Positions 21,771-34,200 are shown, counted from the stretch's first letter. The stretch is 64,000 nt of DNA from Bufo bufo (GCF_905171765.1 NC_053391.1:186072559-186136558), one strand, 5' to 3'. Notes: generated by a model from the letters alone, not told the origin. Made by a program: numbers and translations.

Positions 21771-24230
21771 CCTTAATGTTAAGAGATTTAATGTTACTGA
21801 GAAGAGAGCCTGAATGCTCTATGACTTCCATAAACAAAAAATACATATCCTGTGCCTGTAGGAAACACGCTTTCAAATAGGAAAACTTCCTGCCCTGAAA
21901 AACCGTTACTACCCTGCCTGGTACCATAGTAGTAATCCACTAGCCAAAACCAAAAGAATCTTGATTCACTTCCATAAATCCATAGCACCCACTATTCTTG
22001 ATTCATGTGCAGACCCGGAAGCTGTTTTTTGTTCATTAATTGTGAGCTACTGTATATGGTCATATCTATACTATTGCTTGTGTGTACGCCCCTAACCTTG
22101 GATAAACGAACACATTTCGTATAGGGTTCCTTGATCTTTTACGGAGACTTTAGCTTACTTGTGCACACCTGAACAGGGAAGTGGCTCACCGCCTCCAGAC
22201 GCTACTTACTAGACTTCACTCGCTAGAGGTTTCTCACAAGTAAGCCCAGCTTGATTGCACTTTATGAGAACTGACCCAGGTTAGACATGAAATCAAAAGC
22301 TTGCTTGACCATAAATATAAACAACTATGTGCCCACTCTTCTACAAATGGGGTAACAAATCGGAATGCCTATTGGCACATGCTTTGTGCAACAAACTGGC
22401 ATCTACATACCATACTGCTGACATATTTTCCTCTTTTCAAGCTTATTACACCTCACTCTATAACCCCTCCTTCCCCAACTCACTTAAATGACCCAGTCTA
22501 CCACGCCGGATAGTTACAGCATTATCTCTCAAACCCGGCACTACCCACTCTCTCAGGGGAGGAGATAGCCTCATTAGAGTCCTTGATTACCATGGCAGAA
22601 CTCACCTCAGTGATCTCCTCTCTCCCTGGGGGTAAACGCCCAGGTCCCGATTGTTACACATCCAAATTCTTTAAATCACTAAAGTCTGAACTATCCCCCC
22701 TCCTTCTTGATGCTTTTAATAGTATTTCAGACACACAGAGTTTCCCACCCTCCTTTCGACATGGACACGTTGTAGTGATTCTGAAAGAAGAAAAAGACCC
22801 TCCAATTGTGTTCCAGCTACAGGCCAATATACCTCATTAATGTGGACATCAAGATTAATGCCAAAATACTTGTGTGTTGTCTGGAGGGTCTCCTGGATTC
22901 TCTGGTCCATACGGACCGAGTCGGCTTTATACCGGGCAGAGAAGCTTGAGACAGCACGATGAAAACATTGTCGATTATTCACCATTCCCAACTACAGGAC
23001 ATACGCTTTATGTTCTTATCTCTCGACGATGAGAAAGCATTGGACCTGGTGAACTGGGGTTTACAATGGGCCACCCTGGAACAAATTGGCATGGGTCGGT
23101 TAATGGTCAATAAGATTAAGGCACTCTATTGTTCCCCTCAAGCCCAAATTTGGGTTAATGGATCTTTCTCCCAAGCCTTTTTAATAGGCAATGGGACCAG
23201 GCAGTGTTGTCCCATATCCCCTCTTCTATATGTGCTCATCATGGAACACCTCTTAGTAGCAATTTGCAACTGCAAGGCTATTAAAGGATTCCAGCATAAA
23301 GACCTTCACTGTAAATGTTCAGCTTTTGCTGATTACTTTTTGGTCTAAATCACTTGGCTATAGGAGCCCCTCCCTGCTTTTTTATGTCGATACTCAAATA
23401 CTTTAGCTCACACTTGAATTATAAGATTAATATATCTAAAAGTGTGGTGATGAACATCGCACTAGGCAACACTACTGCTATGGCTTTACGCTCTCAATAT
23501 GCATTCACTTGGCAACAATGTGCCTTTAAATACTTAGGTGTCTATATTTTGGCTTCTTTGAGTGATATTTTCAGACTGAACTATGAGCTACTACGACAAT
23601 GCATTAAGGGAGACCTTACAAAGTGGGACAGAAGGGACTTCTTATGGCTGGGTAGGATTAACAAAAAAAAAATATTAATATCCTTCCGCGCCTACTCTAA
23701 CTTTTTCAAACCATCCTCATATACTTACCAAATACATTTTTCCTCAAATTCTCTAGGTTGTTCTCCTTCTTTGTCTGGGATTCTCTGTCTCCCAGAGTGG
23801 CCAAATCCACTCTGACCAGGGGAAAAAAACAAGGAGGCTTGGGTCTTCCAGGTCGGTGCTTCTATTTTGTAGCGTCCGCAATGGCTAGGGTGCTGGCTTG
23901 GCTCCACTATGCAGAGACTAAGGTGTGGGTGAAGTTCGAAGCCACTCTCTCCCTGACCCCTTTAACGGCTATCCCTTGGCTCTGTAAAACAACCTGGACG
24001 CCAACTTGTTTGGCGACCCTCCCATTTACTGCCAAAACCTAATGCATATCTGTACTCTCTATTTACCCTCTTTAAAGATTTTCACCAGAGATGGTCTGAT
24101 TACTTCTATCTTGAGTAATTTTGACTTCCTCTCAGCCTTTAAGCCTCCCTCTTTTCTCATATTTGATACAGAAGAGTTGACGGCGGACTCCCATTCCTCA
24201 CTAGAGGCTTACAATGTTACCTGGTGACCC
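21771..24230 (+). pseudogene. L1-clade ORF2 remnant (endonuclease + reverse transcriptase)
   Basis: Successive frames carry the AP-endonuclease opening (NIASLNVKRFN, then ETRF for the usual QETH block at about 21862). The RT follows: ITMAELTSVISSLPGGKRPGPDCYTSKFFK (22583 onward), SLINVDIKINAKIL-type residues (about 22835), FIPGREA, and LSLDDEKALDLVNW (about 23010, corresponding to the first catalytic Asp block). Then come RQCCPISPLLYVLIMEHLL (usually RQGCPLSPLLF) and AFADYFLV (about 23320), where the catalytic FADD pair is reduced to ADY. Pieces after 23354 show KYLGVYI. The damaged catalytic pair and many frameshifts make it inactive. Confidence 0.83.
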
Positions 24231-24450
24231 TGGTTGGACTTACTAGCCTCACCAGGGTATCTCACCTACTCTTAGAAGTTGTGGCTGGGCTCTCCACATG
24301 GTTAATCTCTTTGGGGCTATGGCCTCCTCTTGGGACATCATCTCAGGGGCCCTAGGTGCGGAGGCACACTGGTCACTAGTATTTATCTGCTTGAATAAAC
24401 AGACTATCTACTTACTGCCCATTTATGGATTAAGTTCACTGGAGATGCTG
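21771..24450 (+). mobile_element. L1-clade LINE, decayed
   Basis: Reads on the plus strand from the endonuclease start (NIASLNVKRFN-like at about 21770) through the reverse transcriptase to C-terminal fragments near 24230. No intact ORF and no clear poly-A tail. Clade assignment is by motif recognition; the Tx1 branch cannot be separated from L1 here. Confidence 0.8.
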
Positions 24451-24502
24451 ACCTATTGTTGTTTCTAGTGCTTTTGTTTTACTTATGTTTTATATGCTAT
24501 AC

Positions 24503-24660
24503 CAGGGGTAGGCAACCTCCGGCACTCCAGCTGTTGAGAAACTACAACTCCCAGCATGCATACTTGCTCTGCTCTTCTTAGAACTCACATCGAAATGAAT
24601 GGAGCATGCTGGGAATTGTAGTTTCACAACAGCTGGAGTGCCGAAGGTTGCTGATCCCTG
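24503..24660. mobile_element. Small hAT-type MITE, perfect 8-bp TSD TGCTATAC
   Basis: CAGGGGTAGGCAACCTCCGG and AAGGTTGCTGATCCCTG are inverted ends. TGCTATAC at 24495-24502 is repeated exactly at 24661-24668. An 8-bp duplication with CAGGG-type termini defines it as hAT-like. Best-preserved member of the family also seen at 5063 and 20984. Confidence 0.93.
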
Positions 24661-25494
24661 TGCTATACCAATAAAACTTGGCCTGATACCGCAACAAAAT
24701 CAAACTTTTGTTTGTTTTATTATGTATTGTCCTTTGAATCATGCTTAATAAATTGTCATTATATTTTCATGCGGTCTGGTAGCTTCTTTATAGGTTTTAT
24801 GTTTTATATGCCAATGTTTTTTCTCAGTGTTAGGCCTCATGCACACGACCGTATTTTTTTGCGGTCCGCAAAACGGGGTCCGTGACCGTTTTTTCGTCCG
24901 TGGGTCTTCCTTGATTTTTGGAGGATCCACGGACATGAAAAAAAAGTCGTTTTGGTGTCCGCCTGGCCGTGCGGAGCCAAACGGATCCGTCCTGAATTAC
25001 AATGCAAGTCAATGGGGACGGATCCGTTTGACGTTGACACAATATGGTGCCATTTCAAACGGATCCGTCCCCATTGACTTTCAATGTAAAGTCTGGAGTC
25101 CCTTTTATACCATCGGATCGGAGTTTTTTCCAATCCGATGGTATATTTTAACTTGAAGCGTCCCCATCACCATGGGAACGCCTCTATGTTAGAATATACT
25201 GTCGGATATGAGTTAGATCGTGAAACCTCATTTCCGACAGTATATTCTAACACAGAGGCGTTCCCATGGTGTTGGGGACGCTTCTAGTTAGAATACACTA
25301 CAAACTGTGTACAAGACTGCCCCCTGCTGCCTGGCAGCACCCGATCTCTTACAGGGGGCCGTGATCAGCACAATTAACCCCTTCAGGTGCGGCACCTGAA
25401 AGGGTTAATTGTACTATCATATCCCCCTGTAAGAGATCAGGGCTGCCAGGCAGCAGGGGGCAAACCCCCCCCTCCCCAGTTTGAATATCATTGG

Positions 25495-25690
25495 TGGCCA
25501 GTGCGGCCCCCCCCCTTCCTCCCTCTATTGTAATAATTCGTTGGTGGCACAGTGTGCGCCCCCCCCCCTTCCTCCCTCTATTGTAATAAATCGTTGGTGG
25601 CACAGTGTGCGCCCCCCCTTCCTCCCTCTATTGTAATAAATCGTTGGTGGCACAGTGTGCGCCTCCCATCTCCCCCCCCCCCCGATCATT
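25495..25690. repeat. ~54-bp minisatellite (left arm)
   Basis: About 3.5 copies of 'cccccccttcctccctctattgtaataa(a/t)tcgttggtggcacagtgtgcg'-type units, described here by their parts: a C-run, 'ttcctccctctattgtaata' and 'cgttggtggcacagtg'. Confidence 0.88.
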
Positions 25691-26044
25691 GGTGGCAGCG
25701 GGTTACTAGCAATAGTACAATAGTAAAAGATTCATACTTACCTGGGAGCTGCGATGTCTGTGTCCGGCCGGGGAGCTCCTCCTACTGGTAAGTGACAGTT
25801 CATTTAGCAATGCGCTGCACAGACCTGTCACTTACCAGTAGGTGGAGCTCCCGGCCGGACACGAACATCGCAGCAGCCGGTAAGTATGAATCTTCTACTA
25901 TTGTACTATTGCTAAGTAACCATGGCAACCAGGACTGTAGTAGCGTCCTGGTTGCCATGGTTACCGATCAGAGCCCCAGCGATTAAACTGGGACTCCGAT
26001 CGGAACTCCGCTGCCACCAATGATGGGGGGGGGGGGAGATGGGA

Positions 26045-26320
26045 GGCCGCACACTGGCCACCAATGTTGTTAATGCTATAGAGGGAGGGGGGCCCGATGG
26101 GGGGCGCACACTGTGCCACCAACGAATTATTACAATAGAGGGAGGGAGGGGGGGGGAGCACACTGTGCCACCAACGAATTATTACAATAGAGGGAGGGGG
26201 GGGCCGCACTGGCCACCAACTTATTATTACAATAGAGGGGGGGGGCGCACTGGCCACCAACCTATTATTACAATAGAGGGGGGGGGGGCCGCACTGGCCA
26301 CCAATGATATTCAAACTGGG
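26045..26320. repeat. ~54-bp minisatellite (right arm, inverted)
   Basis: About five units made of 'tattacaatagaggga', a G-run, and 'gcac(a)ctg(t)gccaccaac', the reverse complement of the left-arm minisatellite. Copy numbers differ between arms. Confidence 0.88.
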
Positions 26321-26974
26321 GAGGGGGGGGAGGGTCTGCCCCCTGCTGCCTGGCAGCCCTGATCTCTTACAGGGGGCCGTGATCAGCACAATTAACCCTT
26401 TCAGGTGCCGCACCTGAAGGGGTTAATTGTGCTGATCACGGCCCCCTGTAAGAGATCGGGTGCTGCCAGGCAGCAGGGGGCAGTCTTGTACACAGTTTGT
26501 AGTGTATTCTAACTAGAAGCGTCCCCATCACCATGGGAACGCTTCTGTGTTAGAATATACTGTCGGTTCTGAGTTTTCACGAAGTGAAAACTCAGCTTTG
26601 AAAAAGCTTTTATGCAGACGGATCTTCGGATCCGTCTGTATAAAAACTAACCTACGGCCACGGATCACGGACACGGATGCCAATCTTGTGTGCATCTGTG
26701 TTCTTTCACGGACCCATTGACTTGAATGGGTCCGTGAACCGTTGGCCGTGAAAAAAATAGGACAGGTCAGATTTTTTTCACGGCCAGGAAACACGGATCA
26801 CGGATGCGGCTGCAAAACGGTGCATTTCTTGATTTTTCCACGGACCCATTGAAAGTCAATGGGTCCGCGAAAAAAAACTGAAAACGGCACAACGGCCACG
26901 GGTGCACACAACGGTCGTGTGCATGAGGCCTTATCCATCTCTGAGTGTCCATGCTATTTGGGCAAATGCCCTCC

Positions 26975-27240
26975 CAGTAAAGGGGAATTCACATCAGTGT
27001 TTTACTTTACGTTTTAGCAATCCGTTCAAACGTGATTAAAACGGAAAATAACTGAATTATTAAAACAGGAAGCAAAGTGGAACACTTTAAAGGCATTCTG
27101 TTTTGATCCGTCCTCATAGAGCTCAATGGAAAAAATGAAAAAGGAATGCAGCATTCCGTCAAGTTTCCGTTATTTTGGACGGAAAAAAGTCCTGCAGACT
27201 TCGCTCTCTTGCCATACTAAGGACTTCACTCTGACACATA
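26975..27240. mobile_element. MITE-like fragment
   Basis: 'ggggaattcacatcagtgttttactttacgttttagcaatccgttc' resembles the end and interior of the element at 20109-20420 (gtgatgtgaattcagcc, cgttttttctttt). The other end could not be placed. Confidence 0.45.
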
Positions 27241-27319
27241 TGTGATTTTACATATTTGTTTTTGCTAAACATATACTGGTATGTATTCCTGTAATCTCAA
27301 AATCTACAATAAATGCGTG

Positions 27320-27985
27320 AATAAGAAAGAAAAAAAAAGAATTCCATATTCAAAATCAGCCCCCATTTTTACATATAATAAACAATAAAAATAAATTGGT
27401 AGTGCCACATATGAAAATATCCAAACTAGTAAAATATATAAGTATTTATCTTACACAGAGAATGCTGTAACAAAAAAGAAATCAAATCAGCCAAATCAAC
27501 GTTTTTTGATCACCTCAACCCCTGAAAAAAGTATTAAAATGATCAAAATTTCATATGTACCCCAAAATAGTACTTAGAAAAACAAAAATTTTTGGTGAAA
27601 AAACAAGTCTTCACATAGTTCTGTAGATAGAAAAATAAAAAAAAATTGATAAATAGATTTTTTTCCAAGGTGTTTTCAAAGTTTTTCAAAGTAATAAAAC
27701 ATTATACCTGGCCACAGAATTAGGTCGTCGTGTCATTTTTAGGGAACAGTAAACCCTGTAAAATCCCCAAAACAATGGCAGAATTGCATGTTTTGCTCAA
27801 TTTCACCCTACAAAGCATTTTTTTTTGTATTTTTCAATACAAAATGTGGTAACTAAAATGGTGCCAATAAAAAACACAACTTGCCCAGCCCCCCCCAAAA
27901 AAAAAAAAAAAAAAAAAAAAAAAAGCCCTGATACGGCTATGTGAATAAATGCATAAAAATTGGCCTGGTCCCAAAGGGGTTATTG
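27320..27985. repeat. High-copy AT-rich repeat, second copy of the 12393-13520 family
   Basis: The order 'atatgtaccccaaaatagtac', 'cttcacatagttctgtagat', 'tgtcatttttagggaacagt', 'tcaccctacaaagcatt' and 'gccctgatacggctatgtg' parallels 13090-13400. It ends 'aaaggggttatt'. Includes a pure A-run of about 26 at 27898-27923. Confidence 0.6.
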
Positions 27986-29395
27986 TCATGAGTATAGGAA
28001 ACAATGAAGATCAAAGATCTATATGGTACATTTTGCAGACTATTAACCTTTTCCACTTTACAAAACTGTTAAAAGAGCAGCATATCTAATAATAAACTAA
28101 AAGCTGATTAGTGCAGACTCATAACTTTCACTTAAGCCAAGTGTACATGTGTATGGCTGAGTTGGCAGGAGTATGTAGCTTTCACCGAGCAAATCTATTC
28201 TAAACTAATAGGATTCAACCCAAGAGGATTCAAAGTGGTGGGAAAAAGACAAAGAGAAAAATTTACATTTTTCAAGTGAGAAACAAAAGAGAAAAAATAT
28301 CCTAAGAGACCTCAGAGTGTCATACACAAATTTCCGGTCCAAATTTTCAGCACTTCTGATTCTGGTAGAATTAATTTTGTCCTGAATCGAATCAGTTGAC
28401 AGATTCTACAGAATCAAACCTGAATCCCATTTTAAGAAATTTGCTCATCTCTAATCTTAGTATATTATCAGAAAATCACTGCCCACCTTGGGGATTTTTA
28501 CTCAATTGTTAATGGACATAACCAAGGGCAGCCATTGATGCTTTACATAAATAACTACGATGGTCAAGTCTTATTTATGGAATTATGAGTAGGAGCAGAA
28601 TACCAGTTAGAAAATATAGTAAGCAGCATTATCAATCTTTATAATCCATATAATCGGACACACTCACTTAGTAATTAAATGTAACCCATAAATCAGATAG
28701 ACAATGATTCAGTTAATTGCCCCATGTTCTCTTTTCTCTGATGATTTCTACCATTTGTATTTATAATACATGCTCCGCATTTCACTCCACCTCCATTCCT
28801 AAAGATGTAGCCAGCGTTGTTTTGACACCAGCTGCGTAAGGATAGTTTTCTAATAATTCAGTTTATTGAGACCGAGAAGGGCTGTCAGTTCACTGAAGGA
28901 TCAGACTACAAGCTCCCACATGGGTAGGGAAGAGGAGCAGGATGCAGAGTGAGAAACAAGTTAAAAAGAACAGATAAAGAGGCTGCAGGTGCTAATAGTA
29001 AGTTATCTCTCACCCCAAGGGTGTCACAGCTATACTGCTCCACACTTCTCAATAATGTTCTATATGGTGCTATTGAGTGAGTAAGAAAGACCAAGGGAGT
29101 AAAACCTCTTGTTTTCTCCCTGAGCACTCTGTGAAGGGTCATCATAGCAGCTAGTCTCCACCTACCAACTTAGAAAGACCTAACAATTAGAGATGGAGCC
29201 TGCAGGGGAGAATTACTAAAAATGCCATAAATAGTCATATCATCCCCAGCTATCTTGCATGTATACCCACATGACAGCTTATTCTGCAAAGTTATCTGAA
29301 AGTGTACGTACTCTTTAAATCCCTGCTATTCTGGGTTTTAAGACCAGAAAGAGGATACTCTCACTCTCTGACAGTCGTTACATCCAGATTCATAA
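27986..29395. other. No gene seen
   Basis: Mostly AT-rich unique-looking sequence. 28330-28456 has a repeat-like 'gaatcgaatcag..gattctacagaatca' inverted pattern followed by 'aaatttgctcatctctaatc'. No exons supported. Confidence 0.45.
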
Positions 29396-29399
29396 AGGA

Positions 29400-29893
29400 A
29401 AGACTGTCAGAGAGACAATCGCAGCGCAGCACGTCACAGCCAGGGAGAAGGATTGCCCAGGAGAGAAGCTGATGTCTCCTGTCCATTGCTCCGATAGTAG
29501 GAATTAGCATACGGAGCAGGAGACGGTAACGGGGGCACAACAGGCGAACGGAGCGCGCCCAGGAATAATAGTAAGTGCAGGGAGATCCCTGGGCGCCGCT
29601 CTGTGTAGCCTGCTAACTTAAAGTCCGGACCCATGAAAAGTCCTGCTATCATTGGCCCGGCCCTCTCTCCTTATTGGAGGCAGCGGCAGCAGCGGCACAG
29701 GGGGGAGTGAGACACTGCTGTGCTGCTGAGGGAACATGAGCGCGCTGACAGCAGTGCGTTCCATGTTCTGTGATGCTAGGCTGCGCAGCAGCGCAGCCCA
29801 GTATTGAAAAAATGGAAATCCTGGTATCGTATCGATACAGGGACAAAAGTATTGATTGGGTATCGAAATTTCGATACCCGCAACAACCCTACC
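29400..29893 (-). mobile_element. Repeat fragment ending in a GGGTATCGAAATTTCGATACCC-type palindrome
   Basis: On the minus strand the end reads GTAGGGTTGTTGCGGGTATCG. The plus-strand palindrome lies at about 29859-29880, and 'gtatcgtatcgatac' lies just inside. The interior (29640-29800) is GC-rich. A hAT-like origin is possible from the AGGGTTGTT end, but the other end was not found. Confidence 0.45.
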
Positions 29894-30460
29894 TAGAACT
29901 AGGGACTGTAGTTTGAAAATTAGATGAAGTTAGATAATGTTCCAGAAGGAAGAAGATTATCTAACATCACCTATAAGTGGCTACCCTAAAAATCTGTGTG
30001 TGACCCCAAAACAAGTTTTAGAACAAACTTGGACATTAGCTAAATCAGAGACCCCTATCCATAGACAGTCCTGTTCTGGTTGTCTAGATGGGAACACTGA
30101 CAAGGCAAATAATACTATCAATGTTCAGAAAGACCACTGTGAAAGGTCTCAGAGTGGGATAAAAAAAATAAAAGAATTCATACTCACCGTCACTGATCCT
30201 CCTCTCAATCAAACGTTTACTGGGTCCCCACTGGTCTTCACTTCCTCGTCCCATATTGGCACGCTGGACACGTCTGCTTAGCCAATAACTAGCTGAGTTG
30301 TGTCCCCGCTGTGGCCAGTGACAGGCTAAGCAGGCATTTTCGGCTTGTCAAGATGGAGTATGAAGGAGAGACCCGAGGGGACCCAGTAAGCATTGGATCA
30401 GGAGGGGTTCTTTTTTCTTCTTCACCCATTCCAATAATTTTTACCCCCTAGATAATACCT
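29894..30460. other. No gene seen
   Basis: An open frame of 114 residues at 29937-30281 has no domain or codon pattern I recognise. It crosses repeat-like sequence ('aagaattcatactcacc'). Confidence 0.4.
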
Positions 30461-30915
30461 TTAAAGGGGTTGTCTCACTTCAGTAAATAGCATCTATCAT
30501 GTAGATAAAGTTAGTACAAGGCACTTACTACTGAATTTAGATTGCCCATATTGCCTCCTTTGCTGCCTTGATTTGCATTATACACTGCTCGTAACCAGAG
30601 GTTACGGCCACCGTTGCAGCGCAGATACGTGATGGCCAGGATGGGAGCTGCTGCACATGCGTGCCTATGTGCTTTCCCACAGTCCCATCCATTAGAGAGT
30701 CTGGAACTTTTTCCTATAGTGTGCAAGCACGGCCACTGCTGTTGGATTGCAGGGTGGACGTAACCATGGAAACGAGCAGCGTATAATGTGATGGAAGAAT
30801 GAATCAAGCAAGCAAAGAAATCAATATGGCAATCACAATACTGTACATTAGTAAGTGCCTTGTATTAACTTTATCTACATGAAAGATGCTATTTACTGAA
30901 GTGAGACGACCCTTT
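30461..30915. mobile_element. T2-type MITE, about 450 bp
   Basis: TTAAAGGGGTTGTCTCACTT with 'agtaaatagcatctatcatgtagataaagtta' is mirrored at the right by 'taactttatctacatgaaagatgctatttactgaagtgagacgaccctttt'. Left TTAA intact; right end mutated to TTTT. Confidence 0.82.
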
Positions 30916-32335
30916 TCAGTCTATGTGGCCTTATAGAGTTGTTTAGCATCTACACATTCCACTTTCTCAGTCACATCCTTCCTTATTTAGCGCAGAAATC
31001 TTTCTTTTCATACAATAGACATGTTCTGCAGCCTTAGAACGACATCCTAATAGCATTGTCAAACGTTTCACCATGGAAACACTGCAGATTATATTTTAAA
31101 AAAAACATTGAAATTGCCATGCATGTTTTTGTACAAAGGGTCAAATGCTTCAAAAGATTTTAGAACTTGCCATGCGTTACATTCAGGTCTGGTTTATTCC
31201 CCTTTAATGAGAAAGCAGTTAGGAATTACAAGTATGTACCTTGTGTTTGCTGTGACATACCAGTCCAGGGAACTCACAGCTTGCATCTAATTGGTCTTGC
31301 TTCCATTTGCTCCCATTGGTTGCCCTAATTACACTCCCAGGTCAGTCTAGGTTAGCCGCGTGTCTGCTGCTCGCTACACTTTCCCACATGTTAGGTCTGC
31401 CTCAGCTGTAATACATGTACATCTCCTGCTCCTCACTCTGCTTGCTATTTCAACTGATTTTGTGGCATTTCTCTGCAGCTTGCAGGTTTTCACCTTACTT
31501 CTCTTTATATACTGTTGTTCTCAGAAACTTCAAGCAGACTTGTAGACTCAAATAGCTATTACCGAGCCTACATCTCTAAGTAATTTAGAAAGGTAGCTTA
31601 GAAATGGTGTGGGGATATGGATTTTTTTTCTAGGAGCAAGAACCTTTACAGTTTGCATTTAAAATACAGTGCTCGAAATAGAAAGTGAGACGTTACAAGC
31701 CAGTCAGATTATTCAAGGAGGAAACAAACATACAGACATTTGCAGGAAACTACCCAAGAACTTGAGGAACATTGGCTACCTACCATAGCTCCTGGATTTC
31801 TCCCACTCTAGGTTAGCTCTTTTAGAATATATAGATATATAAATTTTTTTATTTTTTTTTCATGATTTGTCCACCTCTTTTAGACCCCAGCATCCTTGCA
31901 TTGCCTGAAGTTAGGAGCTACATTTTATTCATGCCTACAGACTGCCATTATCAAGATGAATTAGTCCTTGCAGATTAATAGGGGCATTTATTAAGACCAG
32001 CACATTACATGCTGGTCTTAATCTTTCCCTTGCTGGCATTGAATGTGCCACAGTTATTAAAAGGCACATGCAGGGAGCTGGTGTAGATTTTCACTATAAT
32101 CTATGGCAGTCTCCTATTGTAGATTTTTACAAAAATGGTGGGCGGCTAAGCCAGCCCTGAATGGCACTTTTTTTGGAAATGTGGAGAGCGCAGCTCCAAA
32201 TATCCCAAAAAGTCACAAAATTTTGTTCAGTCATGACATGAACCAAAACATGGCCTTTCACACAGGCCAGTGATGGGGAACTAATGATTGGGAACCCAGT
32301 TCCTGGACCGTGTAAAAGATCCTTAAGATTGCACG
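30916..32335. other. No gene seen
   Basis: No coding motif found. 31978-32165 resembles a repeat end ('ggggcatttattaagaccagcac' with 'gctggtcttaat'). Confidence 0.45.
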
Positions 32336-32811
32336 TTAAAGGGAGCCTATCACCATGAAATTCAACGTTAAAGCAGGGACAATACCTTGTAGGGATAGCT
32401 CAGCTGAATGTAAAGATAACTTTTCCTTAGTGATCTGTTCCTCTATTCTGGATAAAATGTACATTTCATCTATAGATAAATGAGCAGTCAAGTTAACCAA
32501 GGCTTGGCCCAAGCCACTCTGTGCTCCTTGTTTCTCCTGCTTCCTTAGCCAGGCACTCCCTCTCCTTGATTGACAGGACCAGATTCATGCATAGTCATCT
32601 CCCTTTTCTCTGTCGATCAAGAAGGTAAGAATACGTCTGGCAGAATAAGTACGGGGAGCAAAGGTGCTCCTTTGCCTAAGGATTAAAAGTACTTTTTCTC
32701 CAGAATGAAGAAATGGATCATTAAGTGAAAGGTATCATGGCATTCAACTGAGTGAGCCCTACAAGGTAGTATGTATTAACAGTGAATTTCATGATGACAA
32801 ACTCCCTTTAA
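32336..32811. mobile_element. T2-type MITE, 476 bp, TTAA at both ends
   Basis: TTAAAGGGAGCCTATCACCA at the left mirrors 'tgatgacaaactccctttaa' at the right. The arms include 'taccttgtaggg..ctcagctgaatg' / 'cattcaactgagtgagccctacaaggta'. TTAA at 32336-32339 and 32808-32811. A fragment of the same family lies at 19414-19503. Confidence 0.85.
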
Positions 32812-33191
32812 GACTGGCTTGAGATGGAAACTTGTGCTTCTAGTGAGCCAAACTAAGATTACCATAGAACCTAAGGCTAGTTTCACACTAACGTTTCAAG
32901 ATCCAGCAGGCTGTTCCAGCAGGGAATAGCCTGCAGGAGCTCTCTGGATCCAGCATTGCCGGATGCTGCCTGTATGCCCGCTGGCTCCATTATAATGGGG
33001 ACAGGTGGAAATCTGGCCGCAACCCAGAAAATATGCAGAGAATCGGCCGGACAACTACTGCTATTGTCAGGAAGCCCAATAACAGCACGTTGTGCTATTA
33101 GACTCATTTGAACTCCTTTATTTGTGATGAGATACGTGGAACAATGGATCAAATCAAAATTTCCAACTGACAAATAATACGAACTCTAAAC
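32812..33191. other. No gene seen; possible MITE end at 32873
   Basis: 'aaggctagtttcacactaacg' at about 32873 resembles the GGCTACTTTCACACTAGCG terminus of 49051-49543. The partner end was not found. Confidence 0.45.
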
Positions 33192-33376
33192 CAGTGGTCC
33201 TCAACTCCAGTCCTCAGGGCCCACCTACCAGTCATGTTTTTAGGATTTCCTTAGTATTGGGCAGCTGATATAATTAGTGTCCATCCATCAGGATTTACCA
33301 CAGGTATTTATTCTGTGGGATACTCCTAAATCCTGACCGGCAAGTGGGCCCTGAGGGCTGGAGTTGGGGAACCCTG
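33192..33376. mobile_element. Small hAT-type MITE (second family), perfect 8-bp TSD CTCTAAAC
   Basis: CAGTGGTCCTCAACTCCAGT and 'ctggagttggggaaccctg' are inverted ends; 'cctcagggcccac' / 'gtgggccctgagg' extends the arms. CTCTAAAC occurs exactly at 33184-33191 and 33377-33384. Confidence 0.93.
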
Positions 33377-33896
33377 CTCTAAACGGATTTTTTTGCATTA
33401 CTTTTCCAATCCATTTATTGAGTTGTCCAAAGCTTCATTAGCAAAGCAGAATGTCTCATGCCACCCCTGGCTACAAAATATTTGCTACAAGCAGTGAACC
33501 AAGTAGTAAAAATCTGTTCCTTCAGTGGACACGGGTAGCATGAATTCAGGGTAAATAAGCAATCCAAGTTAAAAATTTCCCACTGGAAAAACAACTATGC
33601 TGTGAAAAACAGGTTAAAGGGGTAAATCTAATATATGGTTCAATAAGGCTTAGACGAACAGCGTAAATAACTCACTAATAGGAAAGGTCTTCAAAACGTT
33701 CCAAGTCAAGCACAGCCAAGTCAATTTCAAATTTGCACACTTCCCAATATTTTTCTTGCTTTGCCTATTCAACTGCATATACAAAAAGTAAGAGTGTTTT
33801 GGGAAAGCACAGAATGAGCATCGTAGGATTTTTATGAAAAAGTATTAGACACTAGGTCTAAAAATAACAGTTAACCCATGAATACTTGCTATAATC

Positions 33897-34200
33897 TTAA
33901 ACTAATTGTCGAAGTTATTTTTATTGATGACCTATATTCAGGATAGGTCAGCTGTTTGAAGTGAAGGCGTGCATCGTGCCAGCTCTGCATCATCTTTATG
34001 CCTGCTCGCCATCGCATCCACAGCGCTGAGCAGGTGTAATTAGATCCAAGCCGTCCCATTCGTTTCAATGTGATGGCTCGTTCCTATACATGTGTATAGG
34101 AAAGAGCCGCTTCAAAAAGCTTGAAACAGCTGTTCAGTAGGGGTGCCGGGTGTCAAATAGGATAGGTCATCAATAAAAATATCTAGGACAACCCCTTTAA
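33897..34200. mobile_element. T2-type MITE, TTAA at both ends
   Basis: The arms 'atttttattgatgacctat' and 'ataggtcatcaataaaaat' with TTAA at 33897-33900 and 34197-34200. The left terminus is diverged, while the right one keeps CCCCTTTAA. Interior 'cagctgttt'/'aaacagctg'. Confidence 0.78.

Larger units (their letters stand above)
24833..26930. mobile_element. 2.1-kb palindromic (foldback) PIF/Harbinger-type element, TSD TTA
   Basis: GGCCTCATGCACACGACCGT at the left and ACGGTCGTGTGCATGAGGCC at the right are perfect inverses, with TTA at 24830-24832 and 26931-26933. The arms hold nested palindromes in mirrored order. They include 'cgtccccatcaccatgggaacgc' near 25158 and again near 26519, a 'cccctgctgcctggcagc'/'gctgccaggcagcaggggg' hairpin near 25320-25465 and 26338-26485, G/C-rich minisatellites, and a central 'gtaaccatggcaaccaggac..' palindrome near 25918-25965. 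No transposase. The frames on both strands result from the symmetry and G/C runs. Confidence 0.88.

Noticed and set aside
25495..26320. Possible CRISPR array (repeats with similar spacing)
   Set aside because: Units are directly abutting minisatellite copies without unique spacers, mirrored in the other arm, in a vertebrate-type transposon context.
25349..26413. Several Pro/Gly-rich frames on both strands
   Set aside because: They arise from the 54-bp minisatellite and its inverted copy inside the 2.1-kb foldback element.
24833..26930. Assembly artefact as explanation for the large palindrome
   Set aside because: The arms have diverged (different minisatellite copy number, many substitutions) and the element has its own TTA duplication, so a simple inverted assembly error is unlikely.
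29937..30281. 114-residue plus-strand frame as a possible host exon
   Set aside because: No recognisable domain, no convincing splice sites, and the sequence overlaps repeat-like words.
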